64,000 nucleotides of DNA from Halocafeteria seosinensis. Its lineage: Eukaryota > Sar > Bigyra > Bicosoecida. Positions 17,389 to 26,472 of the stretch are shown piece by piece (position 1 is the stretch's first letter; the number at the start of each line of letters is the position of its first letter). Below the pieces are notes generated by a model, which saw nothing but the letters and a program-made list of their open reading frames with translations, had not been told where the DNA came from and made no database searches. Position numbers and translations under genes: made by a program. The DNA is taken from contig LVLI01000170.1 in assembly GCA_001687465.1 (NCBI GenBank), forward strand, positions 52,886 through 116,885. The letters run 5' to 3'.

Positions 17389-19179
17389 TCACTTTGCCTC
17401 ATTTCGGTTAGCAGCCGCCTTCGCAGCCTTGATCTTAGAATTGAGACGTTTCCTCTTCCTTTTAGATTGTTTTCGGTCCGCCCCAGCTCTTTCTTGGATC
17501 TTAGCAACTTTCTTACTTTTTGCGTTTTTATCTAAGGTAAACGCCGGCTGGCGCCGTAATCCAGCCATCCTAGAAGGGCATTCAGCTCTCTTATGACCAA
17601 CCTGAAGGAGGAAAGCGCGGACGGTATATCGCAGCAGCCGTGGTAAGTGAACTGATGAATTGACTTACCTTCATACAGTGGAGACATCGATTGTTTTCAG
17701 GACAGTGGGCTCGCTTGTGGCCGCTTTCTCCACACTGAAAGCAGACCATACCGGATCGGGCGTGAGAAAAGGCGACATGTCCACGGGGCATATGACACAC
17801 CGTTGCATGGTGGCCAGATCGCCCACAGTTAGCGCAATACAAATGCCCTACAGTCGGCTCTCGAGAAACTAAGGGAATTCCTCCACAGTGCTGCAGTAGC
17901 AAAATGTAGCACATAGTCAAGAAAGGACATGGGAATATTATGAAGGGTTTCTACATACTGCATGTCCTCTTTCACCACACTGCACACACGTCGTCAGCGA
18001 GGAATCTGGCAGCCCCAAAGAATCATCGTAATCCCTTCCCTTAACGGAGAAAATATCTTTAACGATATTGCGTGAGGAGAACTTTTGCCGCTCAAGTCCG
18101 AGAGAATCGTAGTCTAGCATTGTTTGCTTGGCTATTACATTGTTGTCCTCCTGTGCACAGTCTCTGACTTTATGGCCTTCTAAGCCACACTTTAGGCAAA
18201 AGGTGTTGGGGCAATCTTTGCCCAGATGCGAGGACGAAGCGCACACATAGCAATTTCGGTCCGACGTGCTGTTCTGGGGGCACTGAAAAGCGAAATGCCC
18301 TCGCTTTCCACAGTTAAAGCATTTTGGTCCTCCATCTGAAGAAAAGTAGCGGGTAGGGGTCGGTCCACCAAACTTTTTCTGAGATTTGCTTCCTGCGGGT
18401 GTTTTGGCTAGTGTTTGAGACGCTGTGACTGACATATCGCCTCCGCTAGCTTCTGCACCATTCACATCTTCCATAGTTGAAGTCAGCGCCCCAAAGTCAG
18501 ATGGGGTATATAATGGAACATTTCCTCCCTCGGTCGACGTGTCGGCTTTGTATCCGTATGCCTTTTCGGCAAGCGATTGCGGTGTGGTGTAGCCGGAGTC
18601 ACTGTTCCCAACGCTTTGCTCTCTCTTGTTCTTTAACTTTCCTTGAAGCTTTGCCATTTCTTTCGTGATCGGCGAGTTTTTTGCTGACTCCTCATTGATA
18701 GAACTATCATGCTTATCGCGCTGCTTCGATGTTCCAGGAGATCCGTCGGTTCCTTCCTCCTCTTCGTCTGATTCCTCCGACGATGATCCAATTTCTATAA
18801 CCGGATTGTCGTTTCGACGACTTCGCTTAGGGTTTCGCCTGAGACTGCTACGAGTACTAGGACCATTCGTCACACCACGTTTACTCTCGTTGTGCTTGGC
18901 ATCACTCTCACTATCATCTTCCTGGGAGTCTGATGAGGAGGAACTCGAGTGGATTTCTATTACTTCTTCATTAGGGCGCTTCGTGCCATTAGAGATGCCT
19001 TTGTTAAGTTCATCACCTTCGTTGTTACCTTCTTCCCCCTCTGATGAGTCCATATAGTCTGATTCTCCTTCGTTTGAGCTGTATGAATGGTCTTCTTCCT
19101 CACGGCCTGTCTCCCCGCCTTGAATATTGAGGTTGTTCATATGAGAATAGTGGGAGGATGTTTGAGGCTCCACTGTCAT
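17389..19179 (-). CDS. Seven-knuckle CCHC zinc-finger protein, AIR/ZCCHC7-like
   Basis: Three exons (19179-17959, 17890-17669, 17601-17389) join in phase to give 551 residues. Residues 1 to about 290 are low-complexity, acidic and Ser-rich, with basic patches such as RRNPKRSRR. The C-terminal part carries a series of CCHC knuckles: CFNCGKRGHFAFQC, CYVCASSSHLGKDC, CLKCGLEGHKVRDC, an altered CVQCGERGHAHC, CANCGRSGHHATVC, CFQCGESGHKRAHC and CLHCMKVGHKRAEC. A basic Lys/Arg tail ends the protein. Serial knuckles of this kind occur in AIR1/AIR2 and ZCCHC7, the RNA-binding subunits of the nuclear TRAMP complex that hands RNA to the exosome. The assignment is by architecture only; GIS2/CNBP-like proteins are an alternative but lack the long acidic N-terminus. 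Introns interrupt the fourth and seventh knuckles. Confidence 0.8.
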
Positions 19180-19337
19180 TGTGTTCTCTTCTACACCTAC
19201 GTACGGATTCTTTACTTACTACGCATACAATTTCTGACTGACAAGGTCATTCAGCTACCAACTATTTATTGCGCCTGAATACACATTAAACCTCCCGGCA
19301 CTTCAACCACCAAGCGCAGGAAAGGGTGAGTCACCAC

Positions 19338-20525
19338 TAGGGCTGTTGGGACCGGAAAAAAAACAGTTCCCCAGCTGGGGATGGGGAAGCCCCCCCGGAC
19401 CATCCCCATTCCCCATGGGGAAGGTTTGGGGAAGGAACATCGAAGACTTAACATGTTTTATAAGAATAGAACGTATAATCCAAGTTGTGTGCGTACATGA
19501 TTGAGAAGGGGTGCTGGAAGATTGAGGAGCGCTAGACGTTTGGGAATGGGGACGAAATGGTTGAGGAAGAGCACTGGCCGATTGAGAAGGGGGTGGAGAA
19601 GATTGAGAGGGAACTGAAACGTACCGGTAGCCTTGGAACTTCTGGTAGATTGGAAAGGCACACTGGGGCTTCTGGAAGATTGAGAAGTACTGGAAGACTG
19701 AAAATATACACTGGAACTTCTTGACGACTGGGGACTTAGAAGATTGAGATGGGACTCTGGAACACTAGAAAATTGAGAAGGGACCGGGGAACTTCTGAAA
19801 GATTGAAAAGGGGGAATTTGACTTCTGGAATGGCGACAAGGAGCACTGTCCGATTGAGAAGGGGTAGGAGATACTTCCAGAGGAGCACTGGAGATTGAGG
19901 TGGTTGCTGGCTCTCCACAACCTTCAGGAGCTGCTTCGATGTCCACCGTCTCTGCATTAGGTGGCAGCTCATCCTCAAAATCAGACGACCTTCGAATGGC
20001 GGTAGCGAAGGAACTTGACAGAAATTGCCCTCCTCGTCCCAGGAAGCGGTGGCAGCCTGGCTGGTGGGCCAGTGGTGGCCCACTGGCAGGTCGTTGTTGC
20101 AACTCCATTTTCGTCCGATTACGTCTGGTGTAACGTTCTAGTTGTCACGGAAACACACGGCATAAGTATGCTGACGTTTAGGTCAAATGTTATTCCAGAG
20201 AGCACTAGTGTATGTACTTAATAGGCAATGAATAAGCAGCTTGATCTTTGAATATCAGATTTGAAATCTGCATGCGAACTTTAACGGCCACTACTTTTGT
20301 CAGTAGAGATAATGGTGTATTTGATCATATTTGAGCTCGTCGACCTCTAGAATTATACAGTGCATATGCGCAATGACGTATTGCATGTCAATACATTCAT
20401 AATTGGAGTTTTATATTCTCCACTTTGGGGATCCCCATTCGGGATTTCTTCCCCGGGGGATTGGGGATGGGGAAGCCTTCCCCATCCCCAGTTGGGGAAG
20501 TGGGGACGCCATCCCAACAGCCCTA
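19338..20525. mobile_element. 1.19-kb non-autonomous DNA element with terminal inverted repeats
   Basis: The ends are inverted copies. The outermost 14 bases (TAGGGCTGTTGGGA) are identical on both sides. They are followed by about 50 bp of imperfect inverted repeat rich in runs of G and C, including CTGGGGATGGGGAAG on each side. The flanking 8-mers are gtcaccac at 19330-19337 and ctcgccgc at 20526-20533. They match at five of eight positions, with all interior differences A/G, which fits a decayed 8-bp target duplication as made by hAT transposases. The interior has no transposase. It contains an open frame on the minus strand (19458-20108) made mostly of imperfect SSPVPFQS-like repeats, from a DNA repeat with the core gattgagaaggg. 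I think it is a MITE-like hAT derivative; the superfamily is an inference. Confidence 0.65.
19490..19870. repeat. Imperfect short tandem repeats inside the TIR element
   Basis: Units of roughly 30-45 bp share a core like gattgagaaggg preceded by cactgg or cttctgga. They recur about ten times with substitutions. Read on the minus strand they give Ser/Pro/Phe-rich peptide. They look like internal subrepeats of the element rather than a true coding region. Confidence 0.5.
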
Positions 20526-20559
20526 CTCGCCGCTCTGGCCTACAAACCCGCACTTGATA

Positions 20560-20860
20560 CGGAGACGTACGTTGTGGAGATGCAATCGACGTGTATTGTT
20601 GGGAGAGCAGAATCTCTGCACATGGCCAAGAGCCCGGTGTGCGCTATGCGCTTTCATTTGGCTTGCACTAGTACAAGCCTAGAGTTTTTGATCCGGAACA
20701 AACAACTGTACTGCGGTGTTTGTGGTGCCCGAGCAGTTCGAGTCTCAGCGGCCTATTTGCATTACGGCCACACCTCTATATGTAGTATACATTACTTGGA
20801 GGAGCCAAACATACTGTTTGGAAAGGAAGCAGGTAAGTCTGAGCTTGATGATCACTTTAT
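20560..20860 (+). CDS. Possible upstream exon or separate small gene, hypothetical
   Basis: An open frame follows the TIR element directly and ends at a good donor (agcaggtaagt, near 20830). It contains a CGVCGARAV motif and scattered Cys and His residues that could bind zinc. I could not find a clean in-frame junction to the next gene at 21003, so I leave it as a separate tentative exon. The function is unknown and it may be a remnant. Confidence 0.25.
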
Positions 20861-21002
20861 GTTGCAATAGTATTGCTCCAACTGGACCACAGGAATCTCG
20901 GCCCATGGCCCATGGAATAAGTTGGCAGAACCGTTCACTTGCGTTGTTGATACAGTTGCAATTTGTGATATAGAATACACTCTCTGCTTCTTGATGTGAG
21001 AG

Positions 21003-21917
21003 ATGGAGCACGGGCACTCTAGTCTGCTGGGAGATTCTAGGAGCGACTCCTGGGAGGTGGAGGATTCGCAGTGTCGCTCCAGCGAAATCATTAAGGCGAG
21101 GCTAACGAACGATTTTTGGAGCGCAATACGTGATTGGTGTATATCAGCCGACGTAGTCGAGGAATTTGAACAAAGCGTATCTCTGGAAGTCTTGGGCGCT
21201 ATAGCCCACGTTATGGAAAGAGCGAAGCGCAGTGATACCGAGATCAAGACATGCTTTCGGGAGGAATGCAAACTATGCAGGAACTGGTCGGAGTCCCTGT
21301 GGAGGGAAGTACTGTGGACCTCAAGACATTTGCCATTCCTGTTTCCTCCAGTGTTCCGAGGATCTGCCGATCTAGAAGGATCCTCGAAAATCGCCACACT
21401 TCCGACAATCTTCGTAGCCAACTCCTTTCCTGGAGAAAAATATTCTGTTAAGCTAAGAAGGGACGATCTCGCCCTTGGTGTGTTGTGCTGCCACGGAGAA
21501 GTGTTGCTGGAGTACGGAGTCAATCAGCAACACACGGTCGTCAAGGAGTACGGGGAGGACAGAAAGAGCGATGCATGCCATGTACTACAACTTGTAGATA
21601 ACTATGTACCAAGCGAGAGTACCAAGTCAGCGACTAATTCCCTACATCGTATTGCACTCGCGTCTAAGGGAAAAGAGTGTGTGCACAAAATTCCATCAGG
21701 CACAACTATTCGGATGAGCTCAAATAGTCCTACGGGTGCTCTAGTTAGTGTAGAAATACTTCAGGATATGCCTCGCACCCCTGTAACGAATGCGTCCTCA
21801 GGAGCCAGCAACAGTAGAAGCATTCCACCTAGAATTGATGAATGCTTAGAGGAGTTGGTTTCAGAGTTGTGGACCGTCTATCCGCCTGACTCCGGAAAGG
21901 GGAAGACGAAAAAGTAA
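21003..21917 (+). CDS. Hypothetical protein, 304 residues
   Basis: This is an uninterrupted open frame in a region where other long frames are explained as shadows. The N-terminal half is acidic and probably helical (SDSWEVEDS, FWSAIRDWC, EEFEQSV) with a Cys pair (CFREECKLC). The middle contains an alternating hydrophobic stretch (FPGEKYSVKLRRDDLALGVL) with a vague likeness to LON-type substrate-binding domains, too weak to name. The C-terminus is Ser-rich and ends with Lys (GKGKTKK). No signal peptide or membrane helix is seen. An upstream exon may exist around 20.56-20.83 kb. Function unknown. Confidence 0.55.
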   Translation: MEHGHSSLLGDSRSDSWEVEDSQCRSSEIIKARLTNDFWSAIRDWCISADVVEEFEQSVSLEVLGAIAHVMERAKRSDTEIKTCFREECKLCRNWSESLWREVLWTSRHLPFLFPPVFRGSADLEGSSKIATLPTIFVANSFPGEKYSVKLRRDDLALGVLCCHGEVLLEYGVNQQHTVVKEYGEDRKSDACHVLQLVDNYVPSESTKSATNSLHRIALASKGKECVHKIPSGTTIRMSSNSPTGALVSVEILQDMPRTPVTNASSGASNSRSIPPRIDECLEELVSELWTVYPPDSGKGKTKK

Positions 21918-22282
21918 ACACGTCCCCAGCAATAGGCACATTGATTCGGTTGTAGACAGAACTTTGTGAACACTATCATGCATATCGTAGACGCACAACC
22001 TCTAGATACGTCACGAAACGTGTACACGTCGATCGCCAAATGTTAGTAACGGCGGCTCAGAAACTAACCAATATTAACTGCATTGGTGTTGTAAAGACAT
22101 CTACCTATGTACAGGGTTTCCGAGATTTCCTCGCCTCCCCAAACAAACACCACAACATGAAGACAAGTAGTTTGGGCTAGTTCCTGCAAAGCGATGGTCG
22201 TACAGTATCGCAAACATCCGCCGCATGTCACGCCAACAGGAGCATCAATATCCGGAAATATTGAGTTACAGCAGATAATCAT

Positions 22283-22610
22283 TGGCAGTGCAGTGATGAG
22301 AATTTCTTTCCGCACTGTCATGTCTATTTTTGGGATATACAAGCTTCCTGTAGCTCTCGAACCTGTCGGTATCTTCAGTCAGTCTCTTCCCTTACCGCGG
22401 TGTACCGGGTACAAGAACTCAAGGGAATTCCCATGCGCTGGCGCTTATAGAAGGGGAGCCAATTGCTGCGCCTCAAGTACACCACCGGCCATCAAGATGG
22501 CATAGAAATAGACACTATAGACGTTTTGCGGTTGCCATAGACTTGCAACTTGCAACTTCTTCCATGCGCCCTAGTTTTTTAGCTCAGCTCTTGTCCGTAC
22601 CCACGTCCTC
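22283..22610. repeat. Diverged copy of the region upstream of UTP13
   Basis: About 320 bp here match 25555-25870 in the same orientation at my estimate of about 85% identity. Shared tracts include ctgtagctctcgaacctg, aattcccatgcgct, gccaattgctgcgcctca, gccatagacttgcaacttgc and agctcttgtccgtacc. Small insertions and deletions separate the copies. Neither copy encodes a recognisable protein; this is a non-coding segmental duplication. Confidence 0.8.
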
Positions 22611-22650
22611 ATAGTCATTGACAATGATTGACTAGGTCCTCAGGACCTCA

Positions 22651-22759
22651 GGGGTTATACAGGTGGAAGGGCACAGGCGGTACACGGGATCGATGCCACT
22701 GGTGTCGTTGCGTCGATCCGGAATGAGAAATTGGCGCTCTCTGACCTCCATTCGGGTCA
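22651..22759 (+). pseudogene. Near-identical 109-bp fragment of UTP13 coding sequence
   Basis: These 109 bases equal 26567-26675 of the UTP13 coding region with a single difference (T to C). The fragment codes for part of the first WD40 region but has no start, no continuation and no intact context. It begins about 40 bp after the more diverged upstream-region copy. In the donor locus the two parts are about 700 bp apart, so the copy has an internal deletion or came in two events. Confidence 0.9.
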
Positions 22760-22819
22760 TAGCAACTCGTTTATTGATTTTGAGTACACCAAGAAGATAC
22801 GAACAGAAGACCGCTTCTT

Positions 22820-24153
22820 TCAGTCAGAGAGGCGGAATTCCTTTACGTAGTATTGATATATGGATCCCGCGTCGTTCTCGTAATCTACGAAAGTAAACAG
22901 CATATTGAAGTTCCAAGACTTATTCGACGGCGCATATTCATCCGTATGTGGAATAGATACAAAACCAGTCGTTGGATACCCGTGGGTGAAAGATTGAGAA
23001 AACTCCTGAAGGTTCGCTTCGACCCCCTTCGTCTTCTCAGCACCCAGACGAAGGTCAACGAGTGCTGGGCCTTGTTTATTGCGATCCAAATACTGCCCAA
23101 ACACCACAACAAAGTCTCCGTCCAACCAGACCAGATCGTACACTTCTTTGAAAAAATGTGGGCTGTTAAATTGGAACGGGGAAGAACAGGAGAGAGCACT
23201 GGGGCCAGTCGCGTTACACGCGAAAGCCTTCGACGCACCTCCGTCTAAGCCCTCCTGATCAACAACCAGCAAAGATTGTTGGTCTGGGGACGTTGAAAGC
23301 CCTATAGATTTCATATCGAACTCCTTCGCAACATTGAAGCTCTTAAGGGTCTTGATGATACCCGGGTGCTCCCACTGATCCACCACCGCAATTACAAGAT
23401 TATGGCCACCACAGTCAATGGCCACCAACGGTGAGCTACTGACCCCAAAGAGTTTGACCGACGTAACGGTACAAAAATCAGCGCCCTTCGGATAGGGTGG
23501 CGAGACTGGAGACAAATCGATGCTGGTTCTGTTAGGGAAAGTAGTCATCATCATCAGTAGAACTCTTCCATCATCAGCTTCGGTAGCGTTCGCCGCACCG
23601 GCTAAATAAGTACCGCCAGTATGCATTTTCAAGGTATCGGCACTATGCCCCAAGGTTGTATCTCTAGGGCATGAACTACAGGTTACGTTAATGGGGGCAT
23701 TAGTACACGCCTTCTTGGGAGAAAACATGTACTGCCCGGATGTCTTGGGGGCTATTCCCAGTATCCCGAGCAATAACCAATCTGCTTGACCACGGTCAAC
23801 AAGACCCTCAGTTATGTAGTCAACACTGCCAAAAGCTGTACCTCCGGGAAGTGGGCAATAGGAATATACTTGCGCTCCTGAAACAGTGGCCTCTCCTTTT
23901 TCAGTTTGTCTGCCTGGCACTGGTGTCACTGAAGCAGTGGCTGCGGCAGAATTTGTATTCCCGTCCGCTCTGCATCGACGTCCCTATCAACAATAGTCGG
24001 ACAAGAAAACGAACAATAAGCTTCAGTTAGTAGCCCTTACGATTGCAGCATGCTCCTCGCTTGTGCATAAAGTTGGGGACACAATAGTGTAAGGAGAAAA
24101 ATTGGGACTGCATACACGCCGGCCCGGCTTCGTGTTTGTCGCGACGGGAGCAT
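22820..24153 (-). CDS. Secreted paralogue of the propeller-like domain
   Basis: Two exons (24153-24041 and 23969-22820) join in phase to give 420 residues. Exon 1 is a signal peptide (core YAVPIFLLTLLCPQLYAQA). Exon 2 opens with a short Ala/Thr linker ending VPGRQTEKGE, matching VPGRQGEGGV in the gene at 5151-10952. It then follows that gene's last domain: CSSCPRDTTLGHSADTL against CNSCRQDQTVGRSVDAL, GDFVVVFGQYLDRNKQGPAL against GDFIVLYGVSPAGKEVAVFT, and F-x-M-L...DAG near the end. It stops where the other protein enters its stalk and membrane helix, so this one is soluble. The second acceptor (gatgcag) was chosen because it alone restores the frame. Function unknown; the domain looks all-beta and may be a propeller. 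Confidence 0.75.
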
Positions 24154-24216
24154 CTTCCTGATCTTCCAGTGCTGTGCCAAAAAATACAACCGAAGAATTT
24201 CCTGCAAAAGAATACA

Positions 24217-24970
24217 AGTCAAAGCATGGAGCGAGTACGGAATGGTAGTGCTTAAGCCAGTGGCGGTTTACACAACTCCTTTAGAATTTATTCAAATGCC
24301 GGGGAGGTAGCCGGTACTAAGGACACACCTTGAACCACTCATCGATCCGACCCCTTTATGGCGGATATGAAGGGTCTAATGGGTACATAAGGGTACGTTA
24401 CTATTTCATTTTAGTCGATGTTTATTCATGCATTCGAATAGAGCACTTGAATCGTCTAAATGCTCTCTCTATCTGTCGCCTGTTTAAGCGCGGCGCCCTT
24501 CCTCCGGAGGCACAAATACGCCCATTTATGAAAGGTCTTGACGCTTTGCAACTTACAATATGAACATATAAATCGATTTCAGCTCTCAAAGCACGTGTGG
24601 TTGTAACTTCCACATAGGACATACCAAATGGTGTACCATGTAATAATACATGGCAGACTTCCCCCTCCTTTTCTACATCAGCCCGCGTTATCATTCTCCA
24701 CTCCATTCTGACATGAAGATTATTTTTATGCTAGCAACATACAATGTCGTGCAGTTCCGGATGGACCCAAGTCCAGACGGTCCTGTCGGGAACACAGCGG
24801 GGGCACTGTCTTACTCCCGTCCTACGGCTTGGCCCCGACGAAATTAGTCTATGCGGATGCTTCCCAACGGGACCAGTCACATCATTTCCATCTCCCCCCT
24901 GGAGTGAAGTAGCTTCCGTCCTGTCCTCCCGCAACCACGGCCATCCTGGATTCTGAACAAAAACAGACCA
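24217..24970. other. Spacer without a recognisable gene
   Basis: This lies upstream of the secreted propeller-like gene and before the gag-like repeat. Frames at 24422-24706 (-) and 24744-24956 (+) are short and featureless. The part near 24740-24960 is richer in GC than its surroundings and may belong to the adjoining repeat. Nothing firm is visible. Confidence 0.4.
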
Positions 24971-24979
24971 TTTACATTA

Positions 24980-25330
24980 ATGTGTGTCCCTTCCGAGCTC
25001 ATATCCATACCCAATCTGTGACTCACACACACAAATGTGACAGATAGCCCACCGGCCGGGGAATTGACCGCATCCTCTTAACGAGGAGCGGTATGCGCCC
25101 GTGTTAAGCAGCGACGGGACCGCTGTTCCTGCAGCCTTGCTGACATGCGCCGTGAGGGAACACAACACTGGGTTTGCTCAGGAGGCATCGGAGGAGGAGC
25201 CATGCCTGCGCCCACGATGTCAGGGGTACCGTCCAGACTCAGTCTGGCAGGTGAAGCCCCTGAGCCTGCCACAGCGACGCCGACACCAGGACCGGTTGCA
25301 GCAGCGCAGGCAGGATTAAGTGTTGGTCTG
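24980..25330 (-). repeat. Gag-like dispersed repeat, copy A
   Basis: One of three copies in the window (others at 39.8-40.1 and 43.19-43.51 kb, both on the plus strand). On the minus strand it reads PACAAATGPGVGVAVAGSG, then an Ala/Pro/Met-rich stretch with AGMAPPPMPPEQ, then a basic tail with RMSARLQEQRSRRC and a stop. Copies A and C are about 90% identical. The sequence is GC-rich and codes in one frame in two copies, which suggests a piece of a retroelement gag gene. No terminal repeats or polymerase are nearby. Confidence 0.65.
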
Positions 25331-25554
25331 TGACTACATCTCCCATGCGTCTCCCATCTTCTCCAGGAATGAAACAATCAGTCAACAAAATGGCATCTTC
25401 TGATGCTTAGACTCCGATTCTCTCACCTTGTCTCAGTTTCTGACGTATTTACGGTGATTCACCGATGATCGAAGGAGCATCGACAAAGCCCAGGCCTTTC
25501 GGCGTCCCAATCCCAGGGTAAATCCCACAAAAGTCCCAATAACATTTTGGGACA

Positions 25555-25930
25555 GACAGTGATGAGAAATCTCTTTCAGCACTATCATGTCCATTTTTTG
25601 GGATATACGACCTTTCTGTAGCTCTCGAACCTGCCGGTATCTTCAGCCAGCATCTTCCCTTATCGCGGTGGACCGGGTACTGGAACTCAATGGAATTCCC
25701 ATGCGCTTTTAGGAGGGGAGCCAATTGCTGCGCCTCAAATACAGTACCGTGGTACTCCACCGGCCATCAAGATGGCCATAATAGACGTTTTGCAATTGCC
25801 ATAGACTTGCAACTTGCAACTCCTTCCACGCGCCCTAGTTTTGTAGTTCAGCTCTTGTCCGTACCAGGTCCTTATTATCCCAATGTTGACTCTTCAAGTT
25901 GACCTCAAGTTGACCTCAAGTTAGATTATC
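25555..25930. repeat. Upstream region of UTP13, source or sister of the copy at 22.3 kb
   Basis: This is the partner of 22283-22610. Just after it (about 25884-25925) lies a short tandem run with the unit gttgacctcaa, about three copies. The stretch from 25440 to 26472 contains no gene I can support. It must include the UTP13 promoter. Confidence 0.7.
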
Positions 25931-26472
25931 CCCGACCGTTAACGCTGGTACATTTTGCCATACTAAGTTGGATACCTTCTCATTAGTGAGTCATCACTCT
26001 GATCACTGTGAAACTGTGTTTCCCGCGTGTGTTGCAGGCAGGGAAACGGGGACTCTGAAATTGTTGCTTTTGGAGAGATTAACCAGTAGCTACTTAAACT
26101 TCCACACGGGTACCTGGACTTGCCTGGAGAAGCGCTTGTGCTGGCGACTGGTACTGTACAGTCGTATTCACGATGGCTGAAGACGATGAGGCCGCGGCTA
26201 TCACGTATATGAGCCATCCCGAGGCGGCGGCAATGGCTCGTAAACACAGAAGTAGAGGACATTTGGTTGAACAAAGAAGTGATTCCAATTACAAACTGTA
26301 TACAGGGCACTGAAAATTTCAGTCTGAAATCAACCCAACTTCAACTTCAACATGGGTGTCACTGGGAGCTGCCTTCATTAGAGGAGGACACTGCATAATA
26401 TAGTGTGTTTTGTGGGGGATATCGTGTCATTACACAGGAGAAGAAGGCCGAGTCCGTTGTGCATCTGTGGTC

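Noticed and set aside
20560-21917. Cereblon-like protein (LON plus zinc CULT domain)
   Set aside because: The zinc-like exon comes before the LON-like part, the reverse of cereblon, and the key CULT residues are missing.
24422-24706. 94-residue minus-strand frame as a gene
   Set aside because: No homology, no splice or signal features, and it lies in repeat-rich spacer.
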